Source: Oscheius onirici
Lineage: Eukaryota; Nematoda; Chromadorea; Rhabditida; Rhabditidae
Assembly (NCBI GenBank): GCA_932521025.1
Contig: OW051469.1
Span: 6,832,398-6,896,397, forward strand
Direction of reading: 5' to 3'
Length of the DNA stretch: 64,000 nucleotides
Part shown: piece by piece, positions 32,798 to 44,729 of the stretch
Numbering within the stretch: position 1 is the first letter of the stretch
How the letters are laid out: each line of letters opens with the position of its first letter
Notes under the pieces: model-generated
The model's input: only the letters and a program-made list of their open reading frames with translations
Told to the model about the DNA's origin: nothing
Database searches by the model: none
Translations under genes and position numbers: made by a program

Positions 32798-35311
32798 TAC
32801 CTGAAAATCAATAAAGTAGGTTGGTCAACAAAAGAGAAACTGTTGTTCTACCATCAGCACTGTCCTTTAAGTAATGACCGAGGCGAGACCGCTTCTCGAA
32901 AAACAGTCACGGAAACGGCTCGTCTTCATTTTTCGGGCCTCGTTCCACTATTTCCCCCTTCCGCTGAACTCTTATCTTCACCAATTTCTGAGAGGGTCGA
33001 AGTGCACGAACACGGGATTAGAGCCTTTAGAGGGATTAGGAACACGTGCCGAAGGGCAACTTTCCTGACAGCTGTCATTCAGCTGATTTGTCCGATGTTT
33101 GGTATGGAGACCAGAGAAGTTTAGAAGAATAAATTCTGAAACAGTTTCACGTTTTCTCATCTAATCTTCGGAAAGAGTTAACCCACATTTCTTCACACAC
33201 GTGAGTCATACAGTCACGGCAGATAGTAAAAAAGAGTGTCTGTTGATCGGGCAACAGGGACAGGGAAAATTCATCCCTAATATACAACAAGTTACGATTG
33301 ATCATCACAGTTTCATCGATAGTAGCTGAAATTTCCTTGGTACGCCTGTAATACATTAAACGAGCAGGCTGGTGTTTCTTGGAACAGTCCTATCTTTTGA
33401 AAAAAACAGTATAACCTGTCGTGCGAAGCTCTCTTTGACATGAAGTTTTGTGTAGAAATGAACAGCTTGTATGTACAACGAGTTTACGATGAGCTACCAA
33501 CAGTACACAACGAATTCTCAAAAACAGTTCTTGATGTTTGCCTCTTTGGCCGAATGTTCTTGATTAAATTTACCACCTAACAACTTACGCGTCCATCATA
33601 AACCAATGTATGTTTTCGTAATAGTCAGCTCGTCAAATTGATTTCAAATTAGTCTTTCAGTTCTCTCCAAATAGTTTTTGTTGTCTTCGTCACCAAACTA
33701 ATTGAAGAAGTTTTGTGATGAATGTCTTTCTCCTACTTTCTCCTCTTACTCGCTTCGTCCGAACATTGTAAAGCCACCCAGCTGTAAATTGACTCGACCA
33801 GATTCCGGTTGTACGCTTCATTCTCGAATCGAAGACGAGGTGTCAACACGCTAAAAGTATTTCCTTTCCATTTTTCCCAAAACGTCTTTGCAGTTTCGAA
33901 TTAGAGTTTTGATTGAAGTGCTTTACACTGCTTGAGTGACCATGACGTGGCTGCTTTCGATTAAGGGGAATTCTGAAGAGGGGCATGGAAAAAGTGCAAC
34001 ATTTGCTTTTTGACCTCGAGCTTTCTTCTTTTTTTTTACCTGTAACCTCAACTCGTCATCTACTTGCCCGAAAGGCATGACAGCCGGGTAATTTATTCTC
34101 TCTCGAGGACGCTTGAGAACTAGTTGGACGAGACACCCCTTCTACTCATATACTCTTGACTTGTGTCTCTTTTCCTTCTACGTTCCTTTTTCCACTTCTC
34201 GAGAAACCTTGAGACGCGCTCGCCTTGTTGATTTCGCACTGATAGCACTGCTTTGAAAAAGTTATTACCTAGCAGGTTTTTAAGGGAAATGGACGGGTTG
34301 TTGTCCGTCTGCACTAGATCGAGAGACTTTTGATCTAGAGAGTTGAGCGAAGAACACTACTTGAAGTTCTGAGGAGTTTGGTCAGAAAAGCGAATTGCAC
34401 TACTAACCAGCAATCAAAATTCTGGAAATGTTGAGGAATACGACATCTAGACAGATTTTCATACAAAGTTCATTCACAGTCAAGCAGTCTCCCTGTAATC
34501 AGAGAAGGTAGAAGGAGAAATTCAGACAGAACGAGTGATAGGTTTCAATTAACTGAACCAGTTCCATTTGACTCGGAAGGTTCGAGAGTCACAAGCCGAG
34601 AGAGACTCTGTAATTAGGCCAGATCCATCCCTGAAGATAACGTCTTAATTCCTAGAGAGAGACTAAAACTTTATCACCTGCTTCTTGTAGTTCGTTTCGA
34701 ACACGTTCAGATCTCCCTCTCACCCGTGGATAAGCAGAACTGAGGAAGAACTGTTTGTCTCTCTCCGTACCAATTGATTTGACTCAAGAACCAGCTCGCA
34801 GCGGGGTCTCTAAGGCCAATAACACATGTAAAAGAGTTCCGCTACTCCAGTAGAGCGGCATTCCCTTTGTACCAGATCGACGATCATTTATAGGCAAAGG
34901 AAGAGTTTCTCGAATTGCTAGGAGAGAGGCGAGTGAAAAGAAAACGAAACGTTGGTATTAGATGGAGTCTGAGGTTTCTCGCCGTCTTTGGAGTTTCTAG
35001 ATACTTGTACGACTCTCCTTCAAGTCTCGTAGTCTATGTTCTGAAGCATCGGCGAGAGAACAACTATTTTTATTTCACTGCAAATCTGGAAAATCGCAAC
35101 AACTTCATTTTAGTTCCACTGAATCTTAGCCCTCTGCTTAACTTTTTGCCGTACAATAACAGTTGCCTTCCCCGCGCTCCGCCCACTTACTATAAAAGCC
35201 GAAAACAGTTTTGGCATTGGCAGGCTCGACCTCTAGTCTCTTTCCCTCGAAAGTGAGTCTTCTCTCCTCTTTTCTCTTCTCGACTTTCCGCTAATAACAT
35301 AAGTTTCACAG
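32798..35311. other. Intergenic region between collagens A and B
   Basis: 2.5 kb between two divergent collagen genes. I find no coding exon. A TATA box for collagen B lies at 35191. The region holds AT-rich and pyrimidine-rich stretches and probably the promoters for both genes. Confidence 0.35.
35191..35198 (+). promoter_or_regulatory. TATA box of collagen B
   Basis: TATAAAAG, about 115-120 nt before the ATG at 35312. The ATG itself follows TTTCACAG directly, a probable spliced-leader or 5'-UTR splice acceptor. Confidence 0.6.
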
Positions 35312-36430
35312 ATGTCCACGGACGATCCGAAAGCTGTCGTCGCCGAGGCCGACTCTCTTCGGAAACTGGCCTTTTTCGGTTTGACAATTGACGTGTCTAA
35401 CTAAGATTCGTGCTTCAGGTATTGCCGTGTCTACAGTAGCCACCTTGACAGCTATCATCGCCGTTCCAATGCTCTACAACTACATGCAACATGTCCAGTC
35501 AAGTCTCCAGACAGAGGTCGACTTCTGTCGTCACAGAACTGACGGGCTTTGGGACGAGTACGGGAAAGTGAGTTCCAGTAATTCGAAGAAAGACATTAGG
35601 ATAGAGAGAGAATGATGGTAATCAGTCTGGTTCCAGTTCGAAAACCTCAAGGGAGTCAACGGCCGCATCAAGAGAAATGTCCATTATCTTAACCAGCGTG
35701 TCGCTAGAAGAAGAGTAGCCGCTCGTGGAACCTATGGAGGTGGCGGAGGCTATGCTACTGGTGGATACGATGCTGGAGTCATTGGAGGAGGTGGCGGTTC
35801 TTGCTGTTCCTGTGGTGTTGGTCCATCTGGTCCTCCAGGATCCCCGGGAATGGATGGAAATCCAGGAAATGATGGTTTACCTGGACAAGATGGCCAGCAT
35901 GGAAATGATGCCGCTCCTGACGCCCAGCCGACAGCAGCCGACTTTTGTTTCACTTGCCCACCAGCTCCTGCTGGAGCACCTGGTCGTCCTGGTCCTAAAG
36001 GACCGAACGGCAATCCTGGAGCTCCTGGAAACCCTGGCGGTTATGCACAACCTGGTCCACCCGGTCCCTCAGGTCCTCCAGGTTCTCCAGGAAATGACGG
36101 AATGCCTGGACAGCCTGGACAGCCCGGGTCTCCGGGCCAGATAATTGAAGTTCCCGGTACCCCTGGTCCATCAGGACCTCCCGGACCTTCAGGTCCTCCT
36201 GGACAGCCTGGACAACCAGGGCAGCCGGGAAGCAGCCAACCCGGTCCTCCAGGACCACCAGGTATGTTCTTATCGGGTGTGCATAATCTCATGAGTTTTT
36301 AGGAGATGCTGGCAGAGACGGCACACCTGGTAATCCTGGACAACCGGGTCAGGCTGGAAATCCAGGTACAAATGGAAACGGAGGAGGCTGCGACCATTGT
36401 CCGCCACCTCGTACGGCTCCTGGTTATTAA
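35312..36430 (+). CDS. Cuticle collagen B
   Basis: Four exons (35312-35378, 35419-35567, 35637-36261, 36303-36430), 322 aa. N-terminal collagen domain with [31 protein letters not shown], then GRIKRN as the processing site. Unlike its neighbours it has a Gly/Tyr-rich insert ([17 protein letters not shown]) before the CCSCG cluster. The Gly-X-Y tract is broken by the DFCFTCP cluster and the chain ends [13 protein letters not shown]. The second intron is at a position different from that of collagens C and E, and a 41-nt intron splits the final Gly-X-Y block. It is the most diverged member of the cluster and may serve another stage or cuticle layer. Confidence 0.92.
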
Positions 36431-37648
36431 AATCTGCTCAAATGGGTTCACTGATCTGATTATAATCTCCACCGTAGTCATAGCGTGTAGTCCTGCCATT
36501 CCATTTCTCTCGACTTTGTATGGCTTTCACATAATAAAACTTTGTGGATTTATCCGTTCCCCTTTTTTTCTTGAAGATAAACTGGCGTTCAATCCATCAT
36601 CCCCATACGGAAAACGGTTTTTCGCGGGGAAGAGAAAGCGAGAGCGACCCCGGGAGGACGCTCACTTTCGATTGGAAAACCGCTTAAGGACAATGTTTGC
36701 AAACCGTCCTGGACTACAAAGGAAAAAGGTAATCAGAGTGATAGGTCAAAATGAAATGACATGCGACAAAAGTTCTTGGAAGTTTGTAGTGTTTTTCAGT
36801 TCACCTTCTCTCTAGACTCGAAGCCGGTTCCTCGCAAAAAAAATTGAAAAAGACTGCCGAGATATTTTACTGTACCTAGATGAATGGAGATCCACAGTTA
36901 GAAGAGGAGTGTCTCCAAAAGTTGAGAAGAGGAGAACTATGTAGCACAGTTACAACCTATCGCGTCTACTCTTAAATTTCCATGAATGTAATCTCGCTGG
37001 AAACTAACATAGAAGCCCAGTATTGGCTTCGCTAGACCCTGTAGACAATAGATTTTTCCCCGACTATGATAGCTTCGATTCCGCTTTACCAGCTCCATTT
37101 CTCTAATGGTTTCACTCAACCTAACTCTTCTATAATACCAGTATCAGAGAAAACAACAGAATAATCCCAGGAATCCAATCAATGCATCCAAGCAATGGCA
37201 GCGCAACTTTTTCTGCTCTTTTGGTCATCAAATCCAGTCCGTTCCACTTTATGAATGTGTGGCAAACAACCGAATCCATCTTTTGACTCCGATTTCAGTT
37301 TTTCTCCAGGGATTGATGATCAACCGAAGAATAGCATCTGGTTTACTGTATCCCAGAAAGTATTCCAGGAAGTGGAAGATCACTCTGCTAGTATGCTTTA
37401 TCTTTTATCCGCATCAAGCGCAGGACAGGAGAGCGTGTGGGAAGTTGGGTCACAGCTTGGAAAAAGTCTGACAAAAAGTATTCCCGTCGCTCTGGGTCGC
37501 TTAAAAGGATCCTGAAAGGGGCAGAAGAAGATCTTGACAGCATCATTAAAGCGACTCCCCGATTGTCATTTAATAGTTTCACTATCGAGTTCATTTGCCT
37601 TGTCTTCCCCCAAACACTCTTGTCTCTCTATATTTTGTATTGTAGGTA
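36431..37648. other. Intergenic region between collagens B and C
   Basis: 1.2 kb with no supported exon. An AATAAA at about 36533 fits the collagen B poly(A) signal. No clear TATA box precedes collagen C; its ATG follows GTAG plus three bases, as collagen D's follows TTCAG plus three. Confidence 0.35.
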
Positions 37649-38782
37649 ATGGACGAAAAACAGAAACTGGCTGAGGCCGAGGAGGTCAAGAAGTTTGCCT
37701 TCTTCGGTTAGTTATCCCGCCTTTTGTAAACTGTCGTAATTATAGGAGTCGCTGTCTCGACTGTGGCCACTTTGACAGCAATTGTGGCTGTTCCCATGCT
37801 CTGTATGTACATGCAAAATGTCCAGTCCGGTCTTCAGGATGAGGTTACCATACTCTTCATTTTTTAACGAAGAATCTATTCAGATCAACTTCTGTAGAAC
37901 ACGTGCCGGTTCCTTGAAGGGAGAGTACACCCGTCTGGACTCATTCAGAAACGCAGAGGGCAGAGAGAAACGTCAAGCTCATCAGTGTTGTTCCTGTGGA
38001 ATGGGACCTGCTGGTCCTGTTGGAAACCCAGGACAAGACGGAACTCCTGGTATGGATGGACGTCCTGGAGCCCCTGGAATGCCCGGACCTGATGCTGCCA
38101 GCGATCACGCTCAGCCTCGTCCTGAAGACTTCTGTTTCGAGTGCCCCGTTGGACCCGCCGGAAAGCCCGGAAATCCCGGACCCAAAGGACAACCTGGAAC
38201 TGCCGGTCAACCTGGAGAACAAGGACCCAATGGACGTCCTGGAGCACCTGGAGCTCCTGGACCTCAAGGGCCACCCGGAGAACCTGGATCTGATGGCCAG
38301 CCTGGACAACCTGGAGCTCCTGGACAAGTCAGAACTGTCCCTGCTCCCCCTGGACCTCCCGGACAGCCTGGAGAGCCTGGACCTCAGGGACCTCCTGGTA
38401 CCGATGGACATCCTGGACAGCCGGGTATGGCTGGACCACCCGGTCCTCAAGGAGAACCTGGTCAGGACGGAACTCCCGGTAATCCTGGAGCCCCTGGAGA
38501 TGCTGGACAGCCCGGAAAGGACGGACCTAAAGGTAAGTAAGGGGTGTGGTGGCTAGTGTCCGAGACGGTTCTGTCCCTGCGCGCCGAGTTGCAAAAAGTG
38601 GTGAGCGTTTCGTCGTCTGATTGATGGCTGTCCCCTCTCTCGCGAGATCCGTAAGCAGTGAAGGGAAAGGACGATTTAAGTTTCAGTTTCCGTTCAGGCC
38701 ATGATCCGATTATCTCAAAATATGAACTTTTCCAGGAGGATGCGATCACTGCCCAGTTCCCCGAACGGCCCCCGGCTACTAA
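37649..38782 (+). CDS. Cuticle collagen C
   Basis: Exons 37649-37706, 37746-37843, 37884-38532 and 38736-38782, 283 aa. Hydrophobic N-domain with [26 protein letters not shown], then [10 protein letters not shown], processing site REKRQ, cluster [20 protein letters not shown], and the ending [15 protein letters not shown]. It is very similar to collagen E along its whole length. It differs in an extra 203-nt intron just before the final Cys block and in CPVP instead of CPPP. The two share the intron after QDE. Confidence 0.92.
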
Positions 38783-39537
38783 ACGACAAGCTTCTAATAA
38801 AAAGAAGAAGAAGAACGGGATCTGCTTTCACAGCAATAAACTTATTTATTTTCATTTTTGGAAACGAAAAGCAAAAAAGGCTCAGGGATTGCAATGTTTT
38901 CCTCACTTCCACTTGGAACAGGTCTGTAAACTCATCATCACCGGCTGGGATCGAACCCGCGTCTTGTGCTCAAGTGTGCGGCACTTTTGCACTGCGCCAG
39001 TCGACAACAGTCGGTGCCAGAGAATTTGTTGGCAGAGACAGTCTTGGTGCAGTTTGAGTACAGACTCTGTACTACAGAGAACTTGTTGGTTTTAACATCT
39101 ATCAATTCAAGGAAGACAGAGCTGATATTCCACTGACATTTTCTAAGACTGATATTCCGAGCGATTCTCATAACAACAATCGTCAACCGAGGCAGATACA
39201 GAGACCAGAAAATAGCAGGGAGATTCTTGGAACCTAAATTGTTTATGTTACTCCTACCTTCTCCAAGATTTTCTCGAAAAGAGAAGACAATAATAAATGT
39301 GCGCAGTTTTATGAGAACCCGTCCACTTTTGGAACCGTTTTACTTTTTCCTCTCCGCTTACTTCGGTTGTAACAGAGAGCTCTCGCCTATCGATTCCTCA
39401 GCTTTTTCCGGAACGGTCACACCACGGAATGCCACTACAAAAGGACGGAGAAGGCGAGTACAATTACAGTCTAACTTTACCCGTTTCGTTCTCTTGTTTA
39501 GTTCCCTTTTTGGTCATCTAACTTGTTTGTTCAGGTA
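38783..39537. other. Intergenic region between collagens C and D
   Basis: About 750 nt. An AATAAA occurs at 38836. It contains a tRNA-like sequence on the minus strand (listed separately) and no supported coding exon. Confidence 0.35.
38944..39004 (-). other. tRNA-derived sequence (A and B boxes)
   Basis: On the minus strand TGGCGCAGTGC (A box) is followed about 45 nt later by GGGTTCGATCCC (B box), the spacing of a tRNA gene. A D-stem can be drawn, but the acceptor ends do not pair and the anticodon arm is poor, so it is probably a tRNA pseudogene or a tRNA-derived SINE head. It resembles the boxes in the element at 18187-18933. Confidence 0.5.
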
Positions 39538-40433
39538 ATGGACAAGGAGTTTTTGATTGAAGAGGCTAACAACCTCAAGAAGTTCGCCTTCTTCGGTCAG
39601 TTGTTCTTCCGAATTTAAAATTAAAAATTTGTCTTTTAGGAGTTGCCACTTCTACCATCGCCACTCTGACAGCCATCGTAGCTGTTCCCTTGCTCTGTAT
39701 CCACATGCAGACTGTCCATTCCGGACTTCAGGAGGAAATCAACTTCTGCCGTCTTCGTAACGAGGGAGTTCGGGGAGAGTTCATCAAGCTCGAGACTGTG
39801 AGGAACACTGAACGTGCCAAGCGTCAGACCAGCTACCAATGCTGTTCTTGTGGAGTTGGAGAAGCTGGACCAGCGGGAGTTCCCGGTCAAGAAGGAGAAC
39901 CTGGTAAGGACGGAGATTCTGGAACTCCCGGATCACCTGGTCCCGATGCCCAAGACGAGAATGCCAAACCGAAGGAGAGTGACTGGTGCTTCGATTGCCC
40001 TGCTGGACCCGCTGGACAAGCTGGACCTCCTGGACCCCGTGGAGGACCTGGAGAGAGAGGAGGAAGTGGAGAAGACGGTCCTGCTGGTCGTCCTGGAGCT
40101 CGTGGACCCCCCGGCCCTGCTGGACCCCCCGGAGGAGCTGGAGAAGACGGACCTGCTGGCCAACCCGGTCAAAATGGACAGACTCGCAGTCTTCCTTCTC
40201 CTGCTGGAGAGGCCGGAGCTCCTGGAGAGGCTGGACCTCAAGGACCTCCCGGAAACAATGGAAGACCTGGACACGATGGTCGACCCGGCCAGCCTGGACC
40301 TGCTGGAGACCGTGGAGAGAACGGAGCACCCGGAAAAGATGGAGACGATGGAGCTCCTGGAGAGCCGGGCAAGGACGGAGCCAAGGGATCTTGCGACCAC
40401 TGTCCTCCTCCCCGTACTGCTCCCGGATATTAG
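39538..40433 (+). CDS. Cuticle collagen D (converted copy)
   Basis: Exons 39538-39595 and 39640-40433, 283 aa. From the AACCTCAAG of exon 1 to the stop codon it matches collagen A in reverse orientation, so the mature proteins are the same: RAKRQ processing site, [34 protein letters not shown]. The first codons differ (MDKEFLIEEAN). It lacks the second intron found in collagens C and E. The upstream region and 3' UTR are unrelated to those of collagen A, so the two copies should be controlled separately. Confidence 0.93.
39571..40433. repeat. Collagen A/D inverted repeat, arm 2 (863 bp)
   Basis: Partner of 31902-32764. It includes the 44-nt intron, which argues for DNA-level conversion and against copying through mRNA. 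Confidence 0.9.
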
Positions 40434-41212
40434 AATCTTAATGAAAGCATCTCATTTCGTTCCCATGTACTCTTGAGATCCAAATAGGCTTGTTTTGATT
40501 TGTGGGCGACGGCAGTGTCATTAAGCACTGATAGCGCAAAAAAGGTCTGCAGGAGCTACCTGCTTCAGATCCCGTTTCTCAAAAACCTGCCCAACTGAAA
40601 GAGAGATCGCCTTTATCTACAATAATCCATCACTGTTGCGGGCAGAAGCAGTTTCACAGTTTTTTGATAGCAAACAGATACCACGTTCTTCTGATCCCTT
40701 CCTGAAAGAACCGAACACCAAAACCGCTTGATCGAAAAAGGAGATGTTTTTATCTCTACCTGCAGTGTACGTGTGGATAAAAAACGAGCCTTGAGCGCGA
40801 TCTGGTTTCTAATTTTCGACGGGTTCGTCGGAGAAAGTGCAGTGTGCAGGCGCCGCCATGGCGCGAACTGAACTCCAACTGGGGAGAGAAGGAGAGAGGT
40901 GGACAGCAGCAGCTGATCGAGGATCGAAATTGGAGAGATACTCGTCACGGGAGGATTTTGCTTTTCATCCGCGAACGAGAGACATTACGGCACTATCGTT
41001 AGCGTCAAGAAAGGTGTTCTTTCGGCACTAAAGTAGCTTTTTCAGTCTTTGGAAGTTCCGTCATAGTTCAAGAAAGTACAATAAATTCTGAACAGCGCAG
41101 TACATGTGAAAAACGATTATCTGCGAGGTACAATTCATGTTGCGTCGTGCTCGCTAATAGTCTGGGGAATGTGTCATATAGCGAATTCGATTCAATCTGA
41201 ACCGATTAAGTA

Positions 41213-41586
41213 TTTGGTTGTACTGCAGTAGGCGCCTCCCTTCGTTCAAACATTTTTGGCGCGAATTCCCAAACGCGTTTTTGCGTTTTTCCTTTCATTT
41301 TTCGCATTTTTAAGCATGCTAAATGAATTCAGCGTGTAAAACAACCCCCTAGATGTGGAAATTGGTCGAAAATAGCCAGAAATGGAAGACAAGTGTTCGA
41401 GGACGGCTTATATAGAGCAAGCGTCGGCTTCGTGGTATTTTCGACTAATTCACACGTCATGGTGGTTACTTTACACGCTGAATTCGATAAACTTGGTTAT
41501 AAATGGGAATAATATAAGAAAAATAGTGAAAACGCGAGTTTAGGATTGTTTACACGAAGGGAGGCGCCTACTGCAGTACAACCAAG
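41213..41586. mobile_element. MITE with 32-bp terminal inverted repeats, TA-flanked
   Basis: The ends (T/C)TTGGTTGTACTGCAGTAGG... are inverted copies, extending through GCGCCTCCCTTCG with one mismatch. TA flanks both ends (41211-41212, 41587-41588). A second inverted pair, AATTCAGCGTGTAAA near 41330 and TTTACACGCTGAATT near 41470, makes the interior foldable as well. No transposase. The TA duplication points to a Tc1/mariner-type source. Confidence 0.7.
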
Positions 41587-42995
41587 TATTTTTCAAATAA
41601 AAGATAGTCTTAGTTGTGCTATTTTCCGAATCTGCTTAGTGTACAGAACTGTAGAAATTAGCAGACTGTTCTGTTCATGACAAGAGTGTTTGAAATCTCT
41701 CTTGCCGAAGATTTCGCATACTAGACAAACACTGCTAAATAAACTGTTTCTGGGAAGACTTCCAAACGACTCCTTCACTCACTGCCTTCCGCGTGCTGCT
41801 CAAGTCCTGTCGGCCGTCCCGTGGCCGCTAATCGGAATGTGGTTGTGGCTGCTCGGATCGGATCGTTTCCAATCGGAGACCCGGCCACCCTATTCGCGCT
41901 TCTTCGACCGGGCCTCGAACCCAGCCACGCCTAAAGCCGAAAACATCTGCCACAGGCATTACGACTAGGATTAGCAGTGCGATTTATGAGAATGGACGAC
42001 AAGAAGAGACTTTTGTACCCAGACAATGTTGCGACAGTTTTTTTGTTTCTCCGAGCGGAAGAGAGAGATGCCAAGGTTACGTGCCTCTTTTTTGTCTGTC
42101 CCCAGATTTCCACGAGATGGCACCATAAGGACAGCTAAACTAGTGATAAGAGTCAAGTCTCCTGCGTTCAAAATAACAGTTTTTGTAAAGAGATCCGCTC
42201 AAAGATCCTCTGCGGCAAGGTTGCCATCCGAAAGATAGAGATCTCTAGAGATCATTGAGCGTTTTTTCGATGCCACAAATGGGAATAGGCGAGTCGTGAT
42301 TGATCTGATCTGAACCTCGGAGAAGATCAATTGAAAAAATACAGGAAGCCGTATTGAAACGAAACTTTGGTATGTACTGAAAATAGTTCGGATGCATGCA
42401 GAGATTTCATCCAAATGGCAGTTGAAAAAGTCCGAGCAAGAACCAGTCCTTCATTCTTTGTGAAATATCAACCGATCTGAGCAATGGATACTAGGGATGG
42501 CTTCGGTTGTAACAGTAACTTGACATCGTGTTGACAAACAAGGTGTTCCTGAATGCCGATCCCAATATTTTTGCTCTGATCCAACAGAGAGTAAAGGTAA
42601 CAGTAGGACTCTTCGATAAATTTGATGACAAGAGTTTTCAGAAAAGACGAACTTTTTCTGCTCAATAAATCTCAATTCAAGTAACTTGCAAGACATGAAA
42701 TCTGGCCAGGGCATCTTGAACGCGGAACACCCATCGCGAGTCTGAAAAAAGGGGACCAAAACAGGATATGGCAATTTTACGGTGAAGATATTTCTGGTAC
42801 AATTTTGTCATTAGCAACAGTTATAGTACTCCGGCCATATTGAATATACACTAGTAGTCAAGACTGTATTCTCAGTAAAACTTAGAATCCTCCCCTCTCC
42901 TCTTTTAGCGTATCTCTTGCCTGCCGATGGGCGGAGACATCTCGAGGCGTTGCCGGTCAGCGGGATATAAAAAATGAAACGTCACACCTGGCCGA

Positions 42996-43003
42996 TATAA
43001 AAG
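42996..43003 (+). promoter_or_regulatory. TATA box of collagen E
   Basis: TATAAAAG about 125-132 nt before the ATG at 43128; a second TATAAAAA lies at 42966. The ATG directly follows TTTCCAG, a probable acceptor. Confidence 0.6.
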
Positions 43004-43127
43004 GCACTTCTTTGCCCAGCCCATCATTAATCCACTTAGCGCTTCCTCTAGCTAAGGCCAAAGAAATTTATTGGGCTTTTATTGTCTTCTCTTTTCTATT
43101 TTTCTCGACTTAACGGACAATTTCCAG

Positions 43128-44062
43128 ATGGAGGAGAAGCACAAGCTCCTGGAGGCAGAGTCCGTCAAGAAGTTCGCCTTCTTCGGTTCGTTTTCTCACT
43201 TTTCTAGTAGCTATTTTGGGGTTTAAGGAGTGGCCGTCTCGACTGTCGCCACTCTGACGGCCATCGTCGCCGTTCCCATGCTCTGCATGTACATGCAGAA
43301 TGTGCAGTCCGGTCTTCAGGATGAGGTTTGGACATTTTCCACATTTCTAAACAATTTATGATTCAGATCAACTTCTGCCGTACCCGTGCCGAAGGAATCA
43401 AGGGAGAGTACACCAGACTCGAGTCTTTCCGTGTGGCTGAGAAGCGTGAGAAGCGTCAGACCTTCCAGTGCTGCTCTTGCGGAATGGGACCTGCTGGACC
43501 CGTCGGAAACCCCGGACAGGACGGATCTCCCGGAAACGATGGTCGTCCTGGAGCCCCTGGAATGCCCGGACCTGATGCCGCCAGCGATCACGCTCAGCCT
43601 CGTCCTGAAGACTTCTGCTTCGAGTGCCCCGTTGGACCCGCTGGAAAGCCCGGAAATCCCGGACCCAAGGGACAGCCCGGAGCTCCCGGAACCCCTGGAG
43701 AGCCTGGACCCAATGGACGCCCTGGAGCTCCTGGAGCCCCCGGACCTCAGGGACCTCCTGGCCAGCCTGGAAACGACGGACAGCCTGGACAGCCTGGAGC
43801 TCCTGGACAAGTCAGAACCGTCCCCGCTCCCCCTGGTCCTCCCGGACAGCCTGGAGAGCCTGGACCTCAGGGACCTCCCGGTACCGATGGACACCCCGGA
43901 CAGCCTGGACAAGCCGGACCTCCCGGACCCCAAGGAGAACCTGGACAGGATGGAGCCCCCGGAAACCCCGGAGCCCCTGGAGATGCTGGACAGCCCGGAA
44001 AGGACGGACCCAAGGGAGGTTGCGACCACTGTCCTCCTCCTCGTACCGCTCCCGGATATTAA
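43128..44062 (+). CDS. Cuticle collagen E
   Basis: Exons 43128-43185, 43228-43325 and 43367-44062, 283 aa. Hydrophobic N-domain [42 protein letters not shown] processing site, [20 protein letters not shown], long Gly-Pro-rich tracts, and the end [15 protein letters not shown]. It is close to collagen C but with stronger codon bias (almost all CCY/GGA), as expected of a highly expressed cuticle gene. The first intron ends TTTAAG rather than CAG. Confidence 0.93.
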
Positions 44063-44684
44063 ATGCATATGGGTTTCCTTCGCCTCCAAGAATCTCGGAC
44101 CTCCCATATTTATTTTCTCCTCATTTAATATTTGTGCGGAGTTCCTGTACAATAAATTTCTATTTTCCAAGCTTTCCTTCCTGAACGGGAATTACACGAA
44201 AATCGTATTGGATGCCCTCGGGGGACAATGGCGATAAGTCGAGGGGGATACGGAACAGAAGGTGATCTGGACCTTACCCAGTTCTGAACCGAAATTCTTT
44301 AGCTGGTTCTATATAGAAGAGTCTTGGTCATACGCCAATCAACAGTCCTTTCGCTGATGAAGCTAAAATCAGCAGCAGTTTTATAACCGATAAGACAGCA
44401 AGAAAATTCAAATGAGAGTTATTCTGCTACTGATCCTGTCACTTTTATTTGTCTACCAATCGTGTTAGAATGTTCAGAGAATTGTATAATGTTTTCAGCA
44501 CCCTAGCTGCTAAATTCTTGGATCCAGCAAAATGGTATGACAATGAGAAACTCCAACACAGGCTTGTTCTTCGATCGTCTTCTAATGAAGTTCAATAAAG
44601 TTGTTTCCTTCACAGTCCCTGTTCCCAGAAAATGTTCAAAGACAGATGTTCCCAGAATTTAGCCTCTTTTCAAAACAAACACAC
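44063..44684. other. Intergenic region, collagen E to SH2 copy 2
   Basis: About 620 nt between convergent genes. AATAAA at 44151 fits the collagen E poly(A) signal. No supported exon. Confidence 0.35.
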
Positions 44685-44729
44685 TAAAGTCAGTTTATAG
44701 TAGTCTTTATTGCCCGTTCAGCCAAAGAC

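Larger units (their letters stand above)
40434..43127. other. Intergenic region between collagens D and E
   Basis: 2.7 kb with no supported gene. It holds the inverted-repeat element at 41213-41586 and a GC-rich patch at 41770-41940 of unknown nature. A TATA box for collagen E lies near the right end. Confidence 0.35.

Noticed and set aside
41770-41940. GC-rich patch with GGGTTCGAGGC, considered as a tRNA gene
   Set aside because: No A box at the right distance and no cloverleaf can be drawn.
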